From positions 1 through 53,023 of the forward strand of contig JANTHO010000010.1 in assembly GCA_024762335.1 (NCBI GenBank): a stretch of 53,023 bases of DNA, written 5' to 3'. The position numbers were made by a program, and so were the translations under genes. Numbering within the stretch: position 1 is the stretch's first letter; each line of letters opens with the position of its first letter. This stretch comes from Acidimicrobiia bacterium (lineage in GTDB: Bacteria > Actinomycetota > Acidimicrobiia > Spongiisociales > UBA5794). Below are positions 38,104 to 50,380 of the stretch, piece by piece. The notes beneath the pieces are model-generated. The model saw nothing but the letters and a program-made list of their open reading frames with translations. It was not told the origin of the DNA and ran no database searches.

Positions 38104-39641
38104 GCTGACTGGTCCTCTCGCTCCCCGGACATGAGTAACCCGAGACGCTCGGCCGTCGCTTCGGATGCAGGCATTTCACCAACGATCCTGCCCTCGTAGA
38201 TCACGACGAGCCGATCGGAGAGCGCAAGGAGCTCATCGAGATCTTCCGAGATGAGGAGCACGGCGATACCCCGATCACGCTCGGCGAGAATATGGTCGCG
38301 AACGTCTGCCGTCGCTCCGACGTCGAGACCGCGGGTCGGGGATCGTGCGATCAGTACCGAGTGGTCCTGGACGACTTCGCGTGCGATGAGCGCCTTCTGA
38401 AGGTTTCCCCCGGACAGCAGGCGGATGGGCAGTCCGGGACGAACACCTCGCACGTCGAACTCCTCGATGAGTTCGGCACCCCGCCGACCGAACGCCGCGG
38501 CCGACAGGAGCGGGCCGTTCGAGTACGGCGGCTCCCGATACTGCTTGAGCGCGAGATTGTCCTCGGTCGTCAACCCGGGTGCGAGGCCCATCCCGAGACG
38601 GCTCTGCGGAACGTACGCGATTCCACTCTTGATCTTCGCCAGGACGCTCTTCTTCGTCACATCGGTTCCATTGAGTCGCACGGATCCGGATTTCACTTTC
38701 ATGAGCCCGACGATGCCCTGTGCGAGCTCCCGTTGGCCGTTCCCCGAAACGCCGGCGATACCGACGACTTCGCCGGCCCGCACGCTGATCGACAATCCGT
38801 CCACGGCGTCGAGACCGCGGTCGTCTTCAACCACCAGGTCCTCGATGACGAGCACTTCGTCTCCGACCGATTCGTTGGGCTTCCGCGTCGGGAGCACGAG
38901 GTCCTTGCCGACCATCATCCTCGCGAGGTCGCGCGGTTCCGCGTCGTCCGTGTTCGCAGCGCCCACGACGCGTCCTTCGCGCAACACCGTCACACGATCC
39001 GACACGGCCTTGACCTCCTGGAGCTTGTGAGAGACGAAGATCAGCGAACGGCCCTCGTCGGCGAGCATCCGCATCGCCCGGAAGAGGGCCTCGCCTTCCT
39101 GCGGCGTGAGGACCGCGGTTGGTTCGTCGAGGATGAGGATCTTGGCATCCCGGTAGAGCAGTTTGAGAATCTCGACGCGTTGCTGCTGGCCGACCGAAAG
39201 CTGCCAGATCCGAGCCGAGGGATCGACCGGGAAGTCGTAGCGCTCCCCTAACTCCTTCGCCTCCGCTTCAAGTTGGCCCTGCGACAGTCGTAGACCGACC
39301 TCCGGGTTCCCGAGCGCCAGGTTCTCCGCGACCGTCAGGTTCGAGACGAGGCGGAAGTGCTGGTAGACCATCCCGACGCCCGCGGCGTAGGCGTCTTTCG
39401 GAGACTTGAATACCATCGGCTTGCCGTCGAACAGCATCTCCCCCGAATCGGGGCGATAGAGGCCGGCCATGACCGAGCAGAGTGTGGACTTGCCTGCACC
39501 GTTCTCGCCGAGCAGGGCATGTACCTCCCCCTTTGCGAGACTGAAATCGACGTCCGCGTTCGCGAAGACGCCGTAGAACGACTTGTCGATGTTCCGGAGT
39601 TCGACGGCTGGCGTGGCACTGCTCTGATCTTGATCGGGCAT
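38100..39641 (-). CDS. ABC transporter ATP-binding protein, double-domain, BMP nucleoside type
   Basis: 513 residues with two ABC domains, as in YufO and sugar importers. First domain: Walker A GENGAGKSTL, signature LSVGQQQRVEI, Walker B LILDEPTAVL. Second domain: degenerate Walker A GVSGNGQRE, signature LSGGNLQKAL. This asymmetry is normal for the type. It powers the two permeases read after it. A hairpin at 39682-39711 separates it from the substrate-binding gene, so the lipoprotein can be made in excess. Confidence 0.9.
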   Translation of the reverse strand: MPDQDQSSATPAVELRNIDKSFYGVFANADVDFSLAKGEVHALLGENGAGKSTLCSVMAGLYRPDSGEMLFDGKPMVFKSPKDAYAAGVGMVYQHFRLVSNLTVAENLALGNPEVGLRLSQGQLEAEAKELGERYDFPVDPSARIWQLSVGQQQRVEILKLLYRDAKILILDEPTAVLTPQEGEALFRAMRMLADEGRSLIFVSHKLQEVKAVSDRVTVLREGRVVGAANTDDAEPRDLARMMVGKDLVLPTRKPNESVGDEVLVIEDLVVEDDRGLDAVDGLSISVRAGEVVGIAGVSGNGQRELAQGIVGLMKVKSGSVRLNGTDVTKKSVLAKIKSGIAYVPQSRLGMGLAPGLTTEDNLALKQYREPPYSNGPLLSAAAFGRRGAELIEEFDVRGVRPGLPIRLLSGGNLQKALIAREVVQDHSVLIARSPTRGLDVGATADVRDHILAERDRGIAVLLISEDLDELLALSDRLVVIYEGRIVGEMPASEATAERLGLLMSGEREDQSA

Positions 39642-39681
39642 GGGGGCACACTAGCTAAATATCCGGCCGCCGTCAGAACGA

Positions 39682-39711
39682 CGGAGGGCCCCGCCGGAGC
39701 GGGGCCCTCCG
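39682..39711. terminator. Hairpin inside the nucleoside-transporter operon
   Basis: A perfect 13-bp GC-rich stem (39682-39694 with 39699-39711) around CGGA lies between the substrate-binding lipoprotein gene and the ATPase gene on the - strand. No T run follows on that strand. It may protect the upstream message or end some transcripts, giving more binding protein than transporter. Confidence 0.65.
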
Positions 39712-39734
39712 CTGTTATTCGTCGTTTCGGTCGA

Positions 39735-40850
39735 TCAACCGCTGGCGTTGCCGATGACGCCTTCAACGAAGTAGTCCATGCTGAAGATGTCGCCGAGCGG
39801 TTGCTCGACGCCGTCCTGATTGACGATCGGATCGGGCAGAACCTGGAAGGTCCCGTCGATGATCTGCTGCTGTCGCTCCGCGATCAACGCCTTGGTCTCG
39901 TCGGAGACCGAAGGCCCGAATGGAGCGAGAGCGACCGTTCCGTCGGCCATGTGTCCGTAGAAGGGCTCGTTCGTCCACGTTCCTGCCTGAACTGCCTCAG
40001 CCGTCGAGAGGTAGTAGGGGCCCCAGTTCCAGATGGCAGCCGTGAGCCATCCATTGGGTGCGAACTCGGACATGTCGGTGTTGTAGCCGACCCAGCCGTC
40101 ACCGGCAGCCTCGGCCGCCTGACCGGGGGCGGACGAGTCCTGGTGCTGGGCGATGACGTCTGCGCCTGCATCGAGCAGGGCCTGTGCAGCGTCACCCTCC
40201 TTGGGCGGATCAAACCAGGTCGAGGTCCAGACGACCTGAACCTCGGCATCCGGATTCACTTCGCGAGCACCGAGCGTGAACGCGTTGATTCCGCGCAGCA
40301 CCTCGGGAATCGGAAACGCCGCAACGTACCCGATCAGGTTCGTCTCGGTCCGCGCTCCGGCTGCCATACCGGAGAGGTAGCGTCCCTCTTCGGCTGCTCC
40401 GAAGTAGTTGCTCATGTTGGCCGAAGACTTGTATCCGGTCGCATGCATGAACACCGTGTCCGGGTAGTTCTCGGCCGCGGCGAGCATCGGATCCATGTAC
40501 CCGAACGAGGTACCAAAGATCAGTTGGTTGCCGTCTGCTGCGAGATCCTCAAACACACGCTGCGAGTCCGGGCCCTCGGGGATGCTCTCGAGCCTCGTGA
40601 TTTCGACACCCGGCATGTTGGCCTCGAGGTATTTCGATCCCTCGTTGTGAGCCCACGACCATCCCTTGTCCTCGGTCGGGCCGACGTAGACGAAAGCGAC
40701 CTTGAACGGTTCACCCGACGGTGCCGTCGTGGCCGTCTCGTCGCCGCCCGCCGCGGTCGTCGTCGTCTCGTCGCTGCTACTGCTGCATGCTGCGGCGAGC
40801 ATCGCCACAATCGCAAGCAGTATCAACAATCTCCATTTGCTTCGAGCCAT
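39735..40850 (-). CDS. BMP-family nucleoside-binding lipoprotein
   Basis: 371 residues. A signal peptide ends in the lipobox LAAAC with the lipidated cysteine at position 22, followed by a Ser/Thr/Asp-rich linker (SSSSDETTTT). The mature fold starts at KVAFVYVGPTEDKGWSWAH; the Asp in this block contacts ligands in related proteins. It should capture purine nucleosides outside the cell for the permeases encoded next. The start at 40850 is followed by a basic n-region. Ligand identity is inferred from the family only. Confidence 0.9.
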   Translation of the reverse strand: MARSKWRLLILLAIVAMLAAACSSSSDETTTTAAGGDETATTAPSGEPFKVAFVYVGPTEDKGWSWAHNEGSKYLEANMPGVEITRLESIPEGPDSQRVFEDLAADGNQLIFGTSFGYMDPMLAAAENYPDTVFMHATGYKSSANMSNYFGAAEEGRYLSGMAAGARTETNLIGYVAAFPIPEVLRGINAFTLGAREVNPDAEVQVVWTSTWFDPPKEGDAAQALLDAGADVIAQHQDSSAPGQAAEAAGDGWVGYNTDMSEFAPNGWLTAAIWNWGPYYLSTAEAVQAGTWTNEPFYGHMADGTVALAPFGPSVSDETKALIAERQQQIIDGTFQVLPDPIVNQDGVEQPLGDIFSMDYFVEGVIGNASG

Positions 40851-40950
40851 GGGCTCTCCCTTCGGTATTTCGCCTCCAGTATCCGCCCGATCGCCCGGGG
40901 GCGCCGCGGATCACAGAAGAACTCTAGATGGTCACCAACATTGCGTGCGC

Positions 40951-42105
40951 TCACACGTCGCGTTTGAAGATCGCCGCCGCACCCATCCCGCCGCCGATGC
41001 ACATGCTTACGATGCCGTACTCGACGTTGCGTCGCTTCATCTCATGGAGCAGGGTCGCCGTGAGCTTTGCCCCGGTGCAGCCGAGCGGATGCCCGAGGGC
41101 GATCGCGCCACCGTTGACGTTGACGATCGCCGGATCCAGGCCGAGCGTCCGCATCGAATACAGCGCCTGGCTGGCGAATGCCTCGTTCAACTCGACGAGA
41201 CCGATGTCGTCGATCGACAAGCCCGCGGCTTCGAGCGCCTTCGGGATGGCGACCGTCGGCCCGATCCCCATCTCGTCGGGGTGCACACCGCCAACCTGGA
41301 ACGTGACGAGCTCTCCCAGCGGCTCGAACCCATACCGATCCGCAGCCTCGCGGCTCATGATCAGCTCGAGCGCCGCACCGTCGGATGTCTGGGACGAATT
41401 GCCCGCGGTGGATCGGCCGTTCACCTTGAAGGCCGGCCGGAGCTTCGCAAGCCCCTCGAGGGTGCTCTTGCGGGGCCCATCATCGGTGTCGAATAGCACG
41501 GTCTTGCCGCCGACGGTCACCTCGATCGGGATGATCTCGTCGGCGAACCTGCCTTCGGCGATGGCTGCCAGCGCCCGGTCGTTCGACTGCAACGCGAACG
41601 CGTCCTGATCCTCGCGGGTCACGTCGTAGCGTTCGGCGACCGTCTCACTCGTGATTCCCATGCCGTCGTAGGCGGCGGGGAACGTCTCAAACAGCGCCGG
41701 GTTCGGGGCGAACTTCTGACCACCCATCGGCACCATCGACATCGACTCGACACCGCCCGAGAGAACCACCTCGGACCATCCGGCGGCGATCTGCGCCGCG
41801 CCGGTCGCGAGCGTCTGGAGTCCACTGCTGCAGAAGCGATTGACGGTCATGCCCGGTACGGACACCGGGAGCCCCGCTCGCAACGCAGCCACCCGGGCGA
41901 TGTTCATCCCCTGAACGCCCTCGGGGAAAGCGCATCCGATGATGACATCATCGACAGTGGTCGGGTCCACCTCCGGGACTCGTTTCATGAACTCCTCGAT
42001 CAGACGGCCGAGCAGTTCGTCGGGCCTGGTCTCACGCAACGTGCCCTTGCCGGACTTGCCGACCGCGGTGCGGTGGGCGTGGGTGACGACGACTCCTGTA
42101 CTCAT
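40951..42105 (-). CDS. fadA: Acetyl-CoA acyltransferase (thiolase)
   Basis: 384 residues. The last step of fatty-acid beta-oxidation: 3-ketoacyl-CoA plus CoA gives acetyl-CoA and a shortened acyl-CoA. The nucleophile is Cys92 in NRFCSSG; GHPLGCTGA supplies the catalytic His, and SMCIGGGMG the second cysteine. The ATG at 42105 is preceded by GGAG and lies 20 bases after the FadN stop; an upstream start at 42195 would overlap that gene. Co-transcribed with the 3-hydroxyacyl-CoA dehydrogenase. Confidence 0.92.
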   Translation of the reverse strand: MSTGVVVTHAHRTAVGKSGKGTLRETRPDELLGRLIEEFMKRVPEVDPTTVDDVIIGCAFPEGVQGMNIARVAALRAGLPVSVPGMTVNRFCSSGLQTLATGAAQIAAGWSEVVLSGGVESMSMVPMGGQKFAPNPALFETFPAAYDGMGITSETVAERYDVTREDQDAFALQSNDRALAAIAEGRFADEIIPIEVTVGGKTVLFDTDDGPRKSTLEGLAKLRPAFKVNGRSTAGNSSQTSDGAALELIMSREAADRYGFEPLGELVTFQVGGVHPDEMGIGPTVAIPKALEAAGLSIDDIGLVELNEAFASQALYSMRTLGLDPAIVNVNGGAIALGHPLGCTGAKLTATLLHEMKRRNVEYGIVSMCIGGGMGAAAIFKRDV

Positions 42106-42125
42106 GTGTGTGCTCCTTCTCCCCA

Positions 42126-44534
42126 TCAGTTCCGCAGCGCCTTGCCGGTTTCGAGCATGTGCATGATGCGGTCCATCGTCTTCTGCTCTTTGCACAGACT
42201 CACGAACGCTTCTCGTTCGAGATCGAGGAAGTCCTGCTCACTCAGCAGCGTCCCTTCCGGAACGTCTCCGCCGCACAGGACGGTTGCGAGAACGCTCGCA
42301 ACGTGTTCGTCGTACTCGGTGACGTAGCCGCCCTGGTGCATCCCATGCACAACGGCTTCAAGCATTGCGATCCCATCCCGGCCGGGGACGGGGACCTTCC
42401 TGGGTCTCGGCGGCTTGTATCCGGTCTGCACCATGGCGAGGACGTCGGCCTTCGCATCTGCGAGCACGGCGTCCGGGTTCAGGGTGACCTTGTCGGCGCG
42501 GCGGAGATAGCCGTGTGTCTTCGCCTCCTCCGCGCTCGTCGACACGGTTGCCTGCCCGATCTTCAGGAAGGCTTGCTGGACGAACGGGAACAGGTCGGCA
42601 TTCACCCCGTCCGGGATCGAACCGTAGAAGCGGAACGCCATCTCCTTCGTCCCACCGCCTGCGGGGATGAGACCGACGCCGACTTCGACGAGTCCGATAT
42701 AGGACTCTGCGGCGGCCCGCACCGAATCGCCGTGCATCACGATCTCGCATCCGCCCCCGAGCGCCATGCCCCGCGGAGCAGTCACGACCGGTCCGTTGAG
42801 GTACTTCATCCGCATCAGCGCATCCTGGAGTCCCTTCGACATCTCGTCGATCTGGTCCCACTCCTTCGACATGGCGAGCATCCCGACCAGGCCGATGTTG
42901 GCGCCGACTGAGAAGTTCGTCTCTTCGTTGCCGACGACGAGACCGACCAGATCACCGTTTTCGACCATGTCGCAGCCGGTGTTGATCATCTCGACGATGC
43001 TCGCGTCGATGGCGTTCATCTTCGTGTGGAAGGCGATGCATCCGACACCGTCGCCCATGTCGTAGAGGGTCGCGCCTGCATTCTCGGCGAGCACCTTCCC
43101 GGTGTCGGCGAGCATCTCGAGCGAGATAACTCCCTCGGAGACGGGAACCGGCAGGTATTTCTCGGAGAACACGTCCCAGTAGTAGGACACTCCGTCCCGC
43201 TTGACGTACCAGGTGCCTTCGCCCACTTCGAGGAGACGGTCGACGGCGGACGGAACCTCCATGCCTTCTTCCCGCATCCGCTCAACGGATCGGGCAACGC
43301 CGATGGCATCCCATGTCTCGAACGGTCCCAGCTCGTAGCCGAATCCCCAGCGCATGCCGCGGTCGATGTTGACGATGTCATCGGCGATCTCGCCGAGACG
43401 TTCGAGCGAGTAGATCGCGGTCTCTGCCGTGACCTTCCAGGCGAGCCGTCCGTACACGTCGTCGAACCAGACGATCGCTGCGACCTTCTCGGCCGCGGTC
43501 TCTTTCTTGCGGGCTGCTCCGACGGCGTCGAGACGCACCTTGCCGGCGTCGACATACTCGAGCGTGTCGAGGTCGAGGCTGAGGATCACGCTCCCCTTCT
43601 CACCCCGAACCTTCTTGTAGAAGCCGGCGCCGGTCTTGCTGCCGAGACGCCCGTCTGCGACCAGTTTCTGAATTGCCTCCGGAGGGACGAACCGCTCGCG
43701 CCACGGATCGTCGGGGCATCCTTCGGCGATCGTGTTCAGCACGTGAGCCATCGTGTCGAGCCCGACCACGTCGGCGGTCCGGAAGATGGCCGACTTGGCG
43801 CGGCCCATGGCTGTTCCGAAGAGAGCGTCCGTTTCGGCGACGCTGATTCCCAGCTCCATCATCCAGTGGAAGACCGAAGCCATGCCGAATGTGCCGATCC
43901 GGTTGGCGACGAAGTTCGGCGTGTCCTTGCAGTAGACGATGCCCTTGCCGAGCACATGTTCACCGAAGTCGGCCATCGCTGCGAAGACGTCCGGGTCGGT
44001 GTCGTCGATCGGAACGACCTCGAGGAGTCGCATGTAGCGGACGGGGTTGAAGAAGTGCGTCACCATGAAATTGCGACGGAAGTCCTCGCTGCGACCCTCT
44101 GCCATCTCGGCGGCGGACAACCCGCTCGTGTTCGACGAGACGACACTTCCCGTTTTGCGGTGCTCGTCGACCATCGCAAAGACCCGCTGCTTGATGTCCA
44201 TGCGCTCGACCACGACTTCCACGATCCAGTCGCACTCACCGAGCTTGTCAACATCGTCCTCGTAATTGCACGGGGTGACCATGTCGGCGAAATCCGGGCG
44301 GTAGAGCAGCGCCGGCTTCGCCCGTTTCATCGAGGCGATACCGGCTGCGGCGATGCGGTTCCTGACCTTCCGGTCTTCGAGGGTGAGTCCGGCGGCCGCC
44401 TCTGCGGCGGTGAGTTCTCCCGGTGCGATGTCGAATAGATAGGAAGGGATACCGGCGTTGGCGAGGTGGGCTGCGATCCCCTGCCCCATCACTCCGGCTC
44501 CGAGAACTGCCACCCGCTTGATCCGTATGGTCAT
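42126..44534 (-). CDS. fadN: 3-hydroxyacyl-CoA dehydrogenase/enoyl-CoA hydratase, FadN-like
   Basis: 802 residues. The dehydrogenase comes first, with the NAD-binding GAGVMG (about 12-17) and a following two-domain 3HCDH region (to about 390); the enoyl-CoA hydratase lies in the C-terminal half, with its oxyanion region in GMALGGGCEI and GLIPAGGGT. This order, opposite to FadB, is that of Bacillus FadN. It performs the hydration and oxidation steps of beta-oxidation. GAGGAGAGAGAG precedes the ATG. It is followed by the thiolase, completing the cycle except for the acyl-CoA dehydrogenase, which is not in the window. Confidence 0.9.
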   Translation of the reverse strand: MTIRIKRVAVLGAGVMGQGIAAHLANAGIPSYLFDIAPGELTAAEAAAGLTLEDRKVRNRIAAAGIASMKRAKPALLYRPDFADMVTPCNYEDDVDKLGECDWIVEVVVERMDIKQRVFAMVDEHRKTGSVVSSNTSGLSAAEMAEGRSEDFRRNFMVTHFFNPVRYMRLLEVVPIDDTDPDVFAAMADFGEHVLGKGIVYCKDTPNFVANRIGTFGMASVFHWMMELGISVAETDALFGTAMGRAKSAIFRTADVVGLDTMAHVLNTIAEGCPDDPWRERFVPPEAIQKLVADGRLGSKTGAGFYKKVRGEKGSVILSLDLDTLEYVDAGKVRLDAVGAARKKETAAEKVAAIVWFDDVYGRLAWKVTAETAIYSLERLGEIADDIVNIDRGMRWGFGYELGPFETWDAIGVARSVERMREEGMEVPSAVDRLLEVGEGTWYVKRDGVSYYWDVFSEKYLPVPVSEGVISLEMLADTGKVLAENAGATLYDMGDGVGCIAFHTKMNAIDASIVEMINTGCDMVENGDLVGLVVGNEETNFSVGANIGLVGMLAMSKEWDQIDEMSKGLQDALMRMKYLNGPVVTAPRGMALGGGCEIVMHGDSVRAAAESYIGLVEVGVGLIPAGGGTKEMAFRFYGSIPDGVNADLFPFVQQAFLKIGQATVSTSAEEAKTHGYLRRADKVTLNPDAVLADAKADVLAMVQTGYKPPRPRKVPVPGRDGIAMLEAVVHGMHQGGYVTEYDEHVASVLATVLCGGDVPEGTLLSEQDFLDLEREAFVSLCKEQKTMDRIMHMLETGKALRN

Positions 44535-44640
44535 GACTCTCTCTCCTCGAGCGTGGTGCCCGTGTTGCTGCTGCGCACAACAATGCTAGATATCACCCGA
44601 GGTGCCCAGATCCAGAGGTCCCATATCAGACCCGCATCCC

Positions 44641-45038
44641 CTCCGAACCATGTCCCCCGGGAGCGGAGCGAGCCCACTGGGAAGCCCCCCTGCGTCGTCG
44701 CTTCGCTCCTCCGCGTCCCCCCGCCGTGCCGTCGGGGGGACAGGTGAAGGGGACGACAGCCGAGGCTCTCTCCTTCACCGTCGAGGTGCAAGACACTCCC
44801 AACGGCCTTTCTTCATTCTCCCCCACCGCCGAGGTGGGGGAGATGCCCGGAGGGCAGAGGGGGCATCTCGGAGGCAGCAGGGCCATACGGAGAACGGATG
44901 GGGCTACGGGTCCGTCGGGACGCCCCCTCTGCGACCGAGCAACAGCTCGATCGCGTCTCCCCCACTGGCGTGGTGGAGACGAAGAACCGTCCACGCCCTC
45001 ACCTTTGCTGTGACCCCCAACATCGGCTGAAACATCGA
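44641..45038 (-). repeat. Dispersed palindromic element, copy B
   Basis: About 400 bases, inverted relative to copy A at 34809-35150 and some 55 bases longer. It holds the same 10-bp stem (44818-44827 with 44833-44842) and the GATGCCC/GGGCATC pair. The extra length is mainly a GAGCGGAGCGAGCC/GTCGCTTCGCTCCTC block near its left end and a longer right part. Nothing else is visible in the gap 44535-45143 except a likely promoter region for fadN. Confidence 0.8.
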
Positions 45039-45143
45039 CCGTGAAAGGGATTCTGCTCATTGGTCGTCGAGATACCGCGGATCCATATCGAAGAGCGGAA
45101 GGCCGAAGCCCTCCGCTCTCAGATCATTTCGCGGTTGGTCGGG

Positions 45144-45575
45144 TCAGACGAGCTTGGCGTCCAGGGTGATCTCCACGTTGCCCTTGAGGGCGTTGCTCAC
45201 CGGACAGCCGTTCTTGGCCGCTTCGGCCTTCTCAGCGAACGTGGCCTCGTCGATGCCGGGAATGGTCGCTTCAACCGACAGCGCCATTGTGCGGATCCGG
45301 AACCCGTCATCACCCTTCGTGAACGTGGCGACGGCTTTCGTGTCGAGGTTCTCCGGGGGGAATCCCGCTCCGGCGAGCTCGTTCGAGAAGGCCATGGAGA
45401 AGCAGGCTGCGTGGGCCGCGGCGATCATCTCTTCCGGGCTCGTCTTCCCCGCCGCCTCTTCGGTCCTGCTCGCCCAACTCACGGGCAGCGGACCGGCCGC
45501 TCCACTCTTGAAATCGACGGTGCCTGCACCTCCGAAGAGGTCACCCTTCCAATTGGCAGTTGCTGTGCTCTTCAC
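45144..45575 (-). CDS. osmC: OsmC-family peroxiredoxin
   Basis: 143 residues from a GTG at 45575, with AAGGGG 7 bases upstream; upstream in-frame residues are not similar to the family. It reduces organic hydroperoxides with two cysteines: the peroxidatic one in AAHAACFSMAF and the resolving one in KNGCPVSNAL. This is the OsmC branch. It lies downstream of the fumarase gene on the same strand and beside furA-katG, forming an oxidant-defence block. Confidence 0.9.
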   Translation of the reverse strand: MKSTATANWKGDLFGGAGTVDFKSGAAGPLPVSWASRTEEAAGKTSPEEMIAAAHAACFSMAFSNELAGAGFPPENLDTKAVATFTKGDDGFRIRTMALSVEATIPGIDEATFAEKAEAAKNGCPVSNALKGNVEITLDAKLV

Positions 45576-45641
45576 GTTGATACCCCTTCGTATCGGCGTC
45601 CACCTCACCGGCGGCGCTCATCGCTTCCATCAACGAGCGTA

Positions 45642-47312
45642 TCAGCGCTCGCGACCTTCTACGGGCAGTATTTCCACCGGCTTCGGTGCGGCCGACTTCG
45701 CAAACTGTGCGTAGAAGTCGTTGCCCTTGTCGTCGACGATGATGAACGCAGGGAAGTCCTCGACCTCGATCTTCCAGACGGCTTCCATCCCGAGTTCCGG
45801 GTACTCGAGGACCTCGACCGAACGGATGCGGTCCTTGGCGAGGATCGCTGCCGGACCGCCGATCGATCCGAGGTAGAACCCGCCGTACTTCTCGCAGGCG
45901 TCGGTGACCTGTTTCGATCGATTGCCCTTGGCGAGCATGACGAGGCTGCCGCCTGCGGCCTGGAAACGGTCGACGTACGGATCCATCCGACCCGCAGTGG
46001 TCGGCCCGAACGAACCCGAGGCGTACCCCTCGGGGGTCTTGGCCGGCCCGGCGTAGTAGATGATGTGATCCTTCAGATACTGCGGCATCTCCTCGCCGGC
46101 GTCGAGACGTTCGGCGATCTTGGCATGGGCGATGTCGCGTCCGACGACGATCGTTCCGGTCAGTGCCAGCCGGGTTCCGACCGGGTACTTGGAGAGTTCG
46201 GCACGGATCTCGCTCATCGGGCGTTCGAGATCGATGGGAACCGCAGGAGCCGGTGCGGCGATCGCATCGGGTTCCGGCAGGAACCGGGCCGGGTCCCGCT
46301 CGAGCGCCTCGAGGAAGACACCCTCGCCGTTGATCCTGGCCTTGATCTGCCGATCCGCCGAACATGAAACGCCGATGCCGACCGGACAAGAAGCACCGTG
46401 TCGCGGGAGTCGGATCACCCGCACGTCGTGGCAGAAGTACTTGCCTCCGAACTGGGCCCCGATGCCGACCTCACGGGTCATCTGGAGGATCCGTTGCTCC
46501 CATTCGAGATCACGGAACGCCCGGCCGGAGTCGTTTCCGGTCGTCGGCAGCGCATCGAGGTACTTCGTACTTGCGAGCTTCACAGTCTTCAGGTTCAGTT
46601 CGGCGGAGGTTCCCCCGACGACGATCGCCAGGTGGTACGGAGGGCATGCCGCCGTGCCGAGCGAGCGGATCGCCTCGTCCACGAAGGCCGTGAGCGATTC
46701 GGGATTGAGTACCGCTTTCGTCTTCTGATATAGGAACGTCTTGTTGGCAGACCCGCCGCCCTTGGTGACGAACTCGAACTCGTACTCGTCACCGGGCACG
46801 GCTTCGATCTCGATCTGGGCCGGCAGGTTGTTCCCGGTGTTCCGTTCTTCGAACATGGAGATCGGCGCCATCTGCGAGTACCGCAGGTTCGTGCCCGTGT
46901 ACGTGTCGTAGACGCCGTGAGACAACCACTCGGCATCGTCGGCACCGGTGAACACGTTCTCGCCCTTGTGGCCGTGAACGATCGCCGTCCCCGTGTCCTG
47001 GCACGATGGGAGCACCATCTCCGATGCGACCACCGCATTCTTCAGCATCTCGAGAGCGACGAACCGATCGTTGTCGGAGGCTTCCGGATCATCGAGGATC
47101 TTCCTCAATTGCGCCAGATGCGCCGGACGGAACAGGTGCGACACGTCGTCGACCGCCTCGGCCGCGAGCAACCGCAGTACCTCCGGGTCGATCGTCAGGA
47201 TCTCCCGATCCCCGACCTTCGTCTCTTCCGTCAAGCCCTCGATGTCGAGGCGGCGATACTCGGTCTCGTCGGCACCCAACTGGAACATCGGCTCGTACTG
47301 GAACTCAGACAT
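45642..47312 (-). CDS. fumA: Fumarate hydratase, class I (iron-sulfur)
   Basis: 556 residues. Interconverts fumarate and malate in the citric-acid cycle, using a [4Fe-4S] cluster. The block [15 protein letters not shown] (about 108) and [14 protein letters not shown] are typical of the single-chain class I enzyme, which carries the N- and C-terminal domains in one polypeptide. The ATG at 47312 is preceded by AAGGAGCGCC. Class I enzymes are damaged by superoxide and peroxide, so its position next to furA-katG may be meaningful. It is divergent from furA, with 139 bases between the starts. Confidence 0.92.
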   Translation of the reverse strand: MSEFQYEPMFQLGADETEYRRLDIEGLTEETKVGDREILTIDPEVLRLLAAEAVDDVSHLFRPAHLAQLRKILDDPEASDNDRFVALEMLKNAVVASEMVLPSCQDTGTAIVHGHKGENVFTGADDAEWLSHGVYDTYTGTNLRYSQMAPISMFEERNTGNNLPAQIEIEAVPGDEYEFEFVTKGGGSANKTFLYQKTKAVLNPESLTAFVDEAIRSLGTAACPPYHLAIVVGGTSAELNLKTVKLASTKYLDALPTTGNDSGRAFRDLEWEQRILQMTREVGIGAQFGGKYFCHDVRVIRLPRHGASCPVGIGVSCSADRQIKARINGEGVFLEALERDPARFLPEPDAIAAPAPAVPIDLERPMSEIRAELSKYPVGTRLALTGTIVVGRDIAHAKIAERLDAGEEMPQYLKDHIIYYAGPAKTPEGYASGSFGPTTAGRMDPYVDRFQAAGGSLVMLAKGNRSKQVTDACEKYGGFYLGSIGGPAAILAKDRIRSVEVLEYPELGMEAVWKIEVEDFPAFIIVDDKGNDFYAQFAKSAAPKPVEILPVEGRER

Positions 47313-47416
47313 GGCGCTCCTTGTCGAAGATTGATTCCATTCTACGAGGACGGGACCGGCCCGAATCCGGTGACCGGCGAACCGTGCCACGCTCCACGAC
47401 AACATTTCGCGCATCC

Positions 47417-47429
47417 TTGACAAAGTCAA
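47417..47429. promoter_or_regulatory. Palindrome overlapping the -35 of furA; candidate Fur-family operator
   Basis: TTGACAAAGTCAA is a perfect 5-3-5 palindrome. Its left half is also a consensus -35 hexamer (47417-47422), and the region just beyond is AT-rich. It lies between fumA and furA, so a repressor here could act on either gene. Assignment to the adjacent Fur-type regulator is by position. Confidence 0.65.
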
Positions 47430-47451
47430 TTATTTGATCCAGTATCCGATC

Positions 47452-50180
<2,729 letters not shown>

Positions 50181-50190
50181 AGCCGAGAAC

Positions 50191-50280
50191 CAAGAGACAA
50201 GAATCAAGAGCCAAGAACCAGGGCATGCGCCCCGGCGTACCGGGATGCGCGGCATTTCGGCCTTGACTCTTGGCTCTTGC
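50191..50280. repeat. CAAGAnn seven-base repeats with an inverted copy
   Basis: The units CAAGAGA, CAAGAAT, CAAGAGC and CAAGAAC run from 50191 to 50218. The downstream segment 50262-50280 (TTGACTCTTGGCTCTTGC) is their reverse complement in degenerate form, so the RNA can fold on itself. A second small dyad (GCATGCGC and TGCGCGGC) lies in the loop. The same units occur at base 1 of the window. Likely the end of the katG transcript. Confidence 0.7.
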
Positions 50281-50294
50281 TCCGGTAACGAAGG

Positions 50295-50368
50295 TGGGCC
50301 CGGCAGGACTCGAACCTGCGACCGAGCGATTATGAGTCGCCTGCTCTGACCAACTGAGCTACGGGCCC
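50295..50368 (-). tRNA. tRNA with CAU anticodon, probably tRNA-Ile2
   Basis: A 74-nt cloverleaf: acceptor GGGCCCG pairs with CGGGCCC, D arm AGCTCAGTTGGTCAGAGC, anticodon loop CTCATAA with CAU at 50334-50332. The anticodon arm GGCGACTCATAATCGCT is the same as that of E. coli tRNA-Ile2, whose C34 is changed to lysidine so that it reads AUA; elongator tRNA-Met differs there. Automatic tools will call it tRNA-Met. The choice needs identity elements beyond this comparison. Confidence 0.85.
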
Positions 50369-50380
50369 GCAGGCCCCAGG

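Noticed and set aside
50295-50368. Elongator tRNA-Met
   Set aside because: The anticodon is CAU, but the anticodon arm equals that of tRNA-Ile2, so I prefer the lysidine-modified isoleucine tRNA; not fully excluded.
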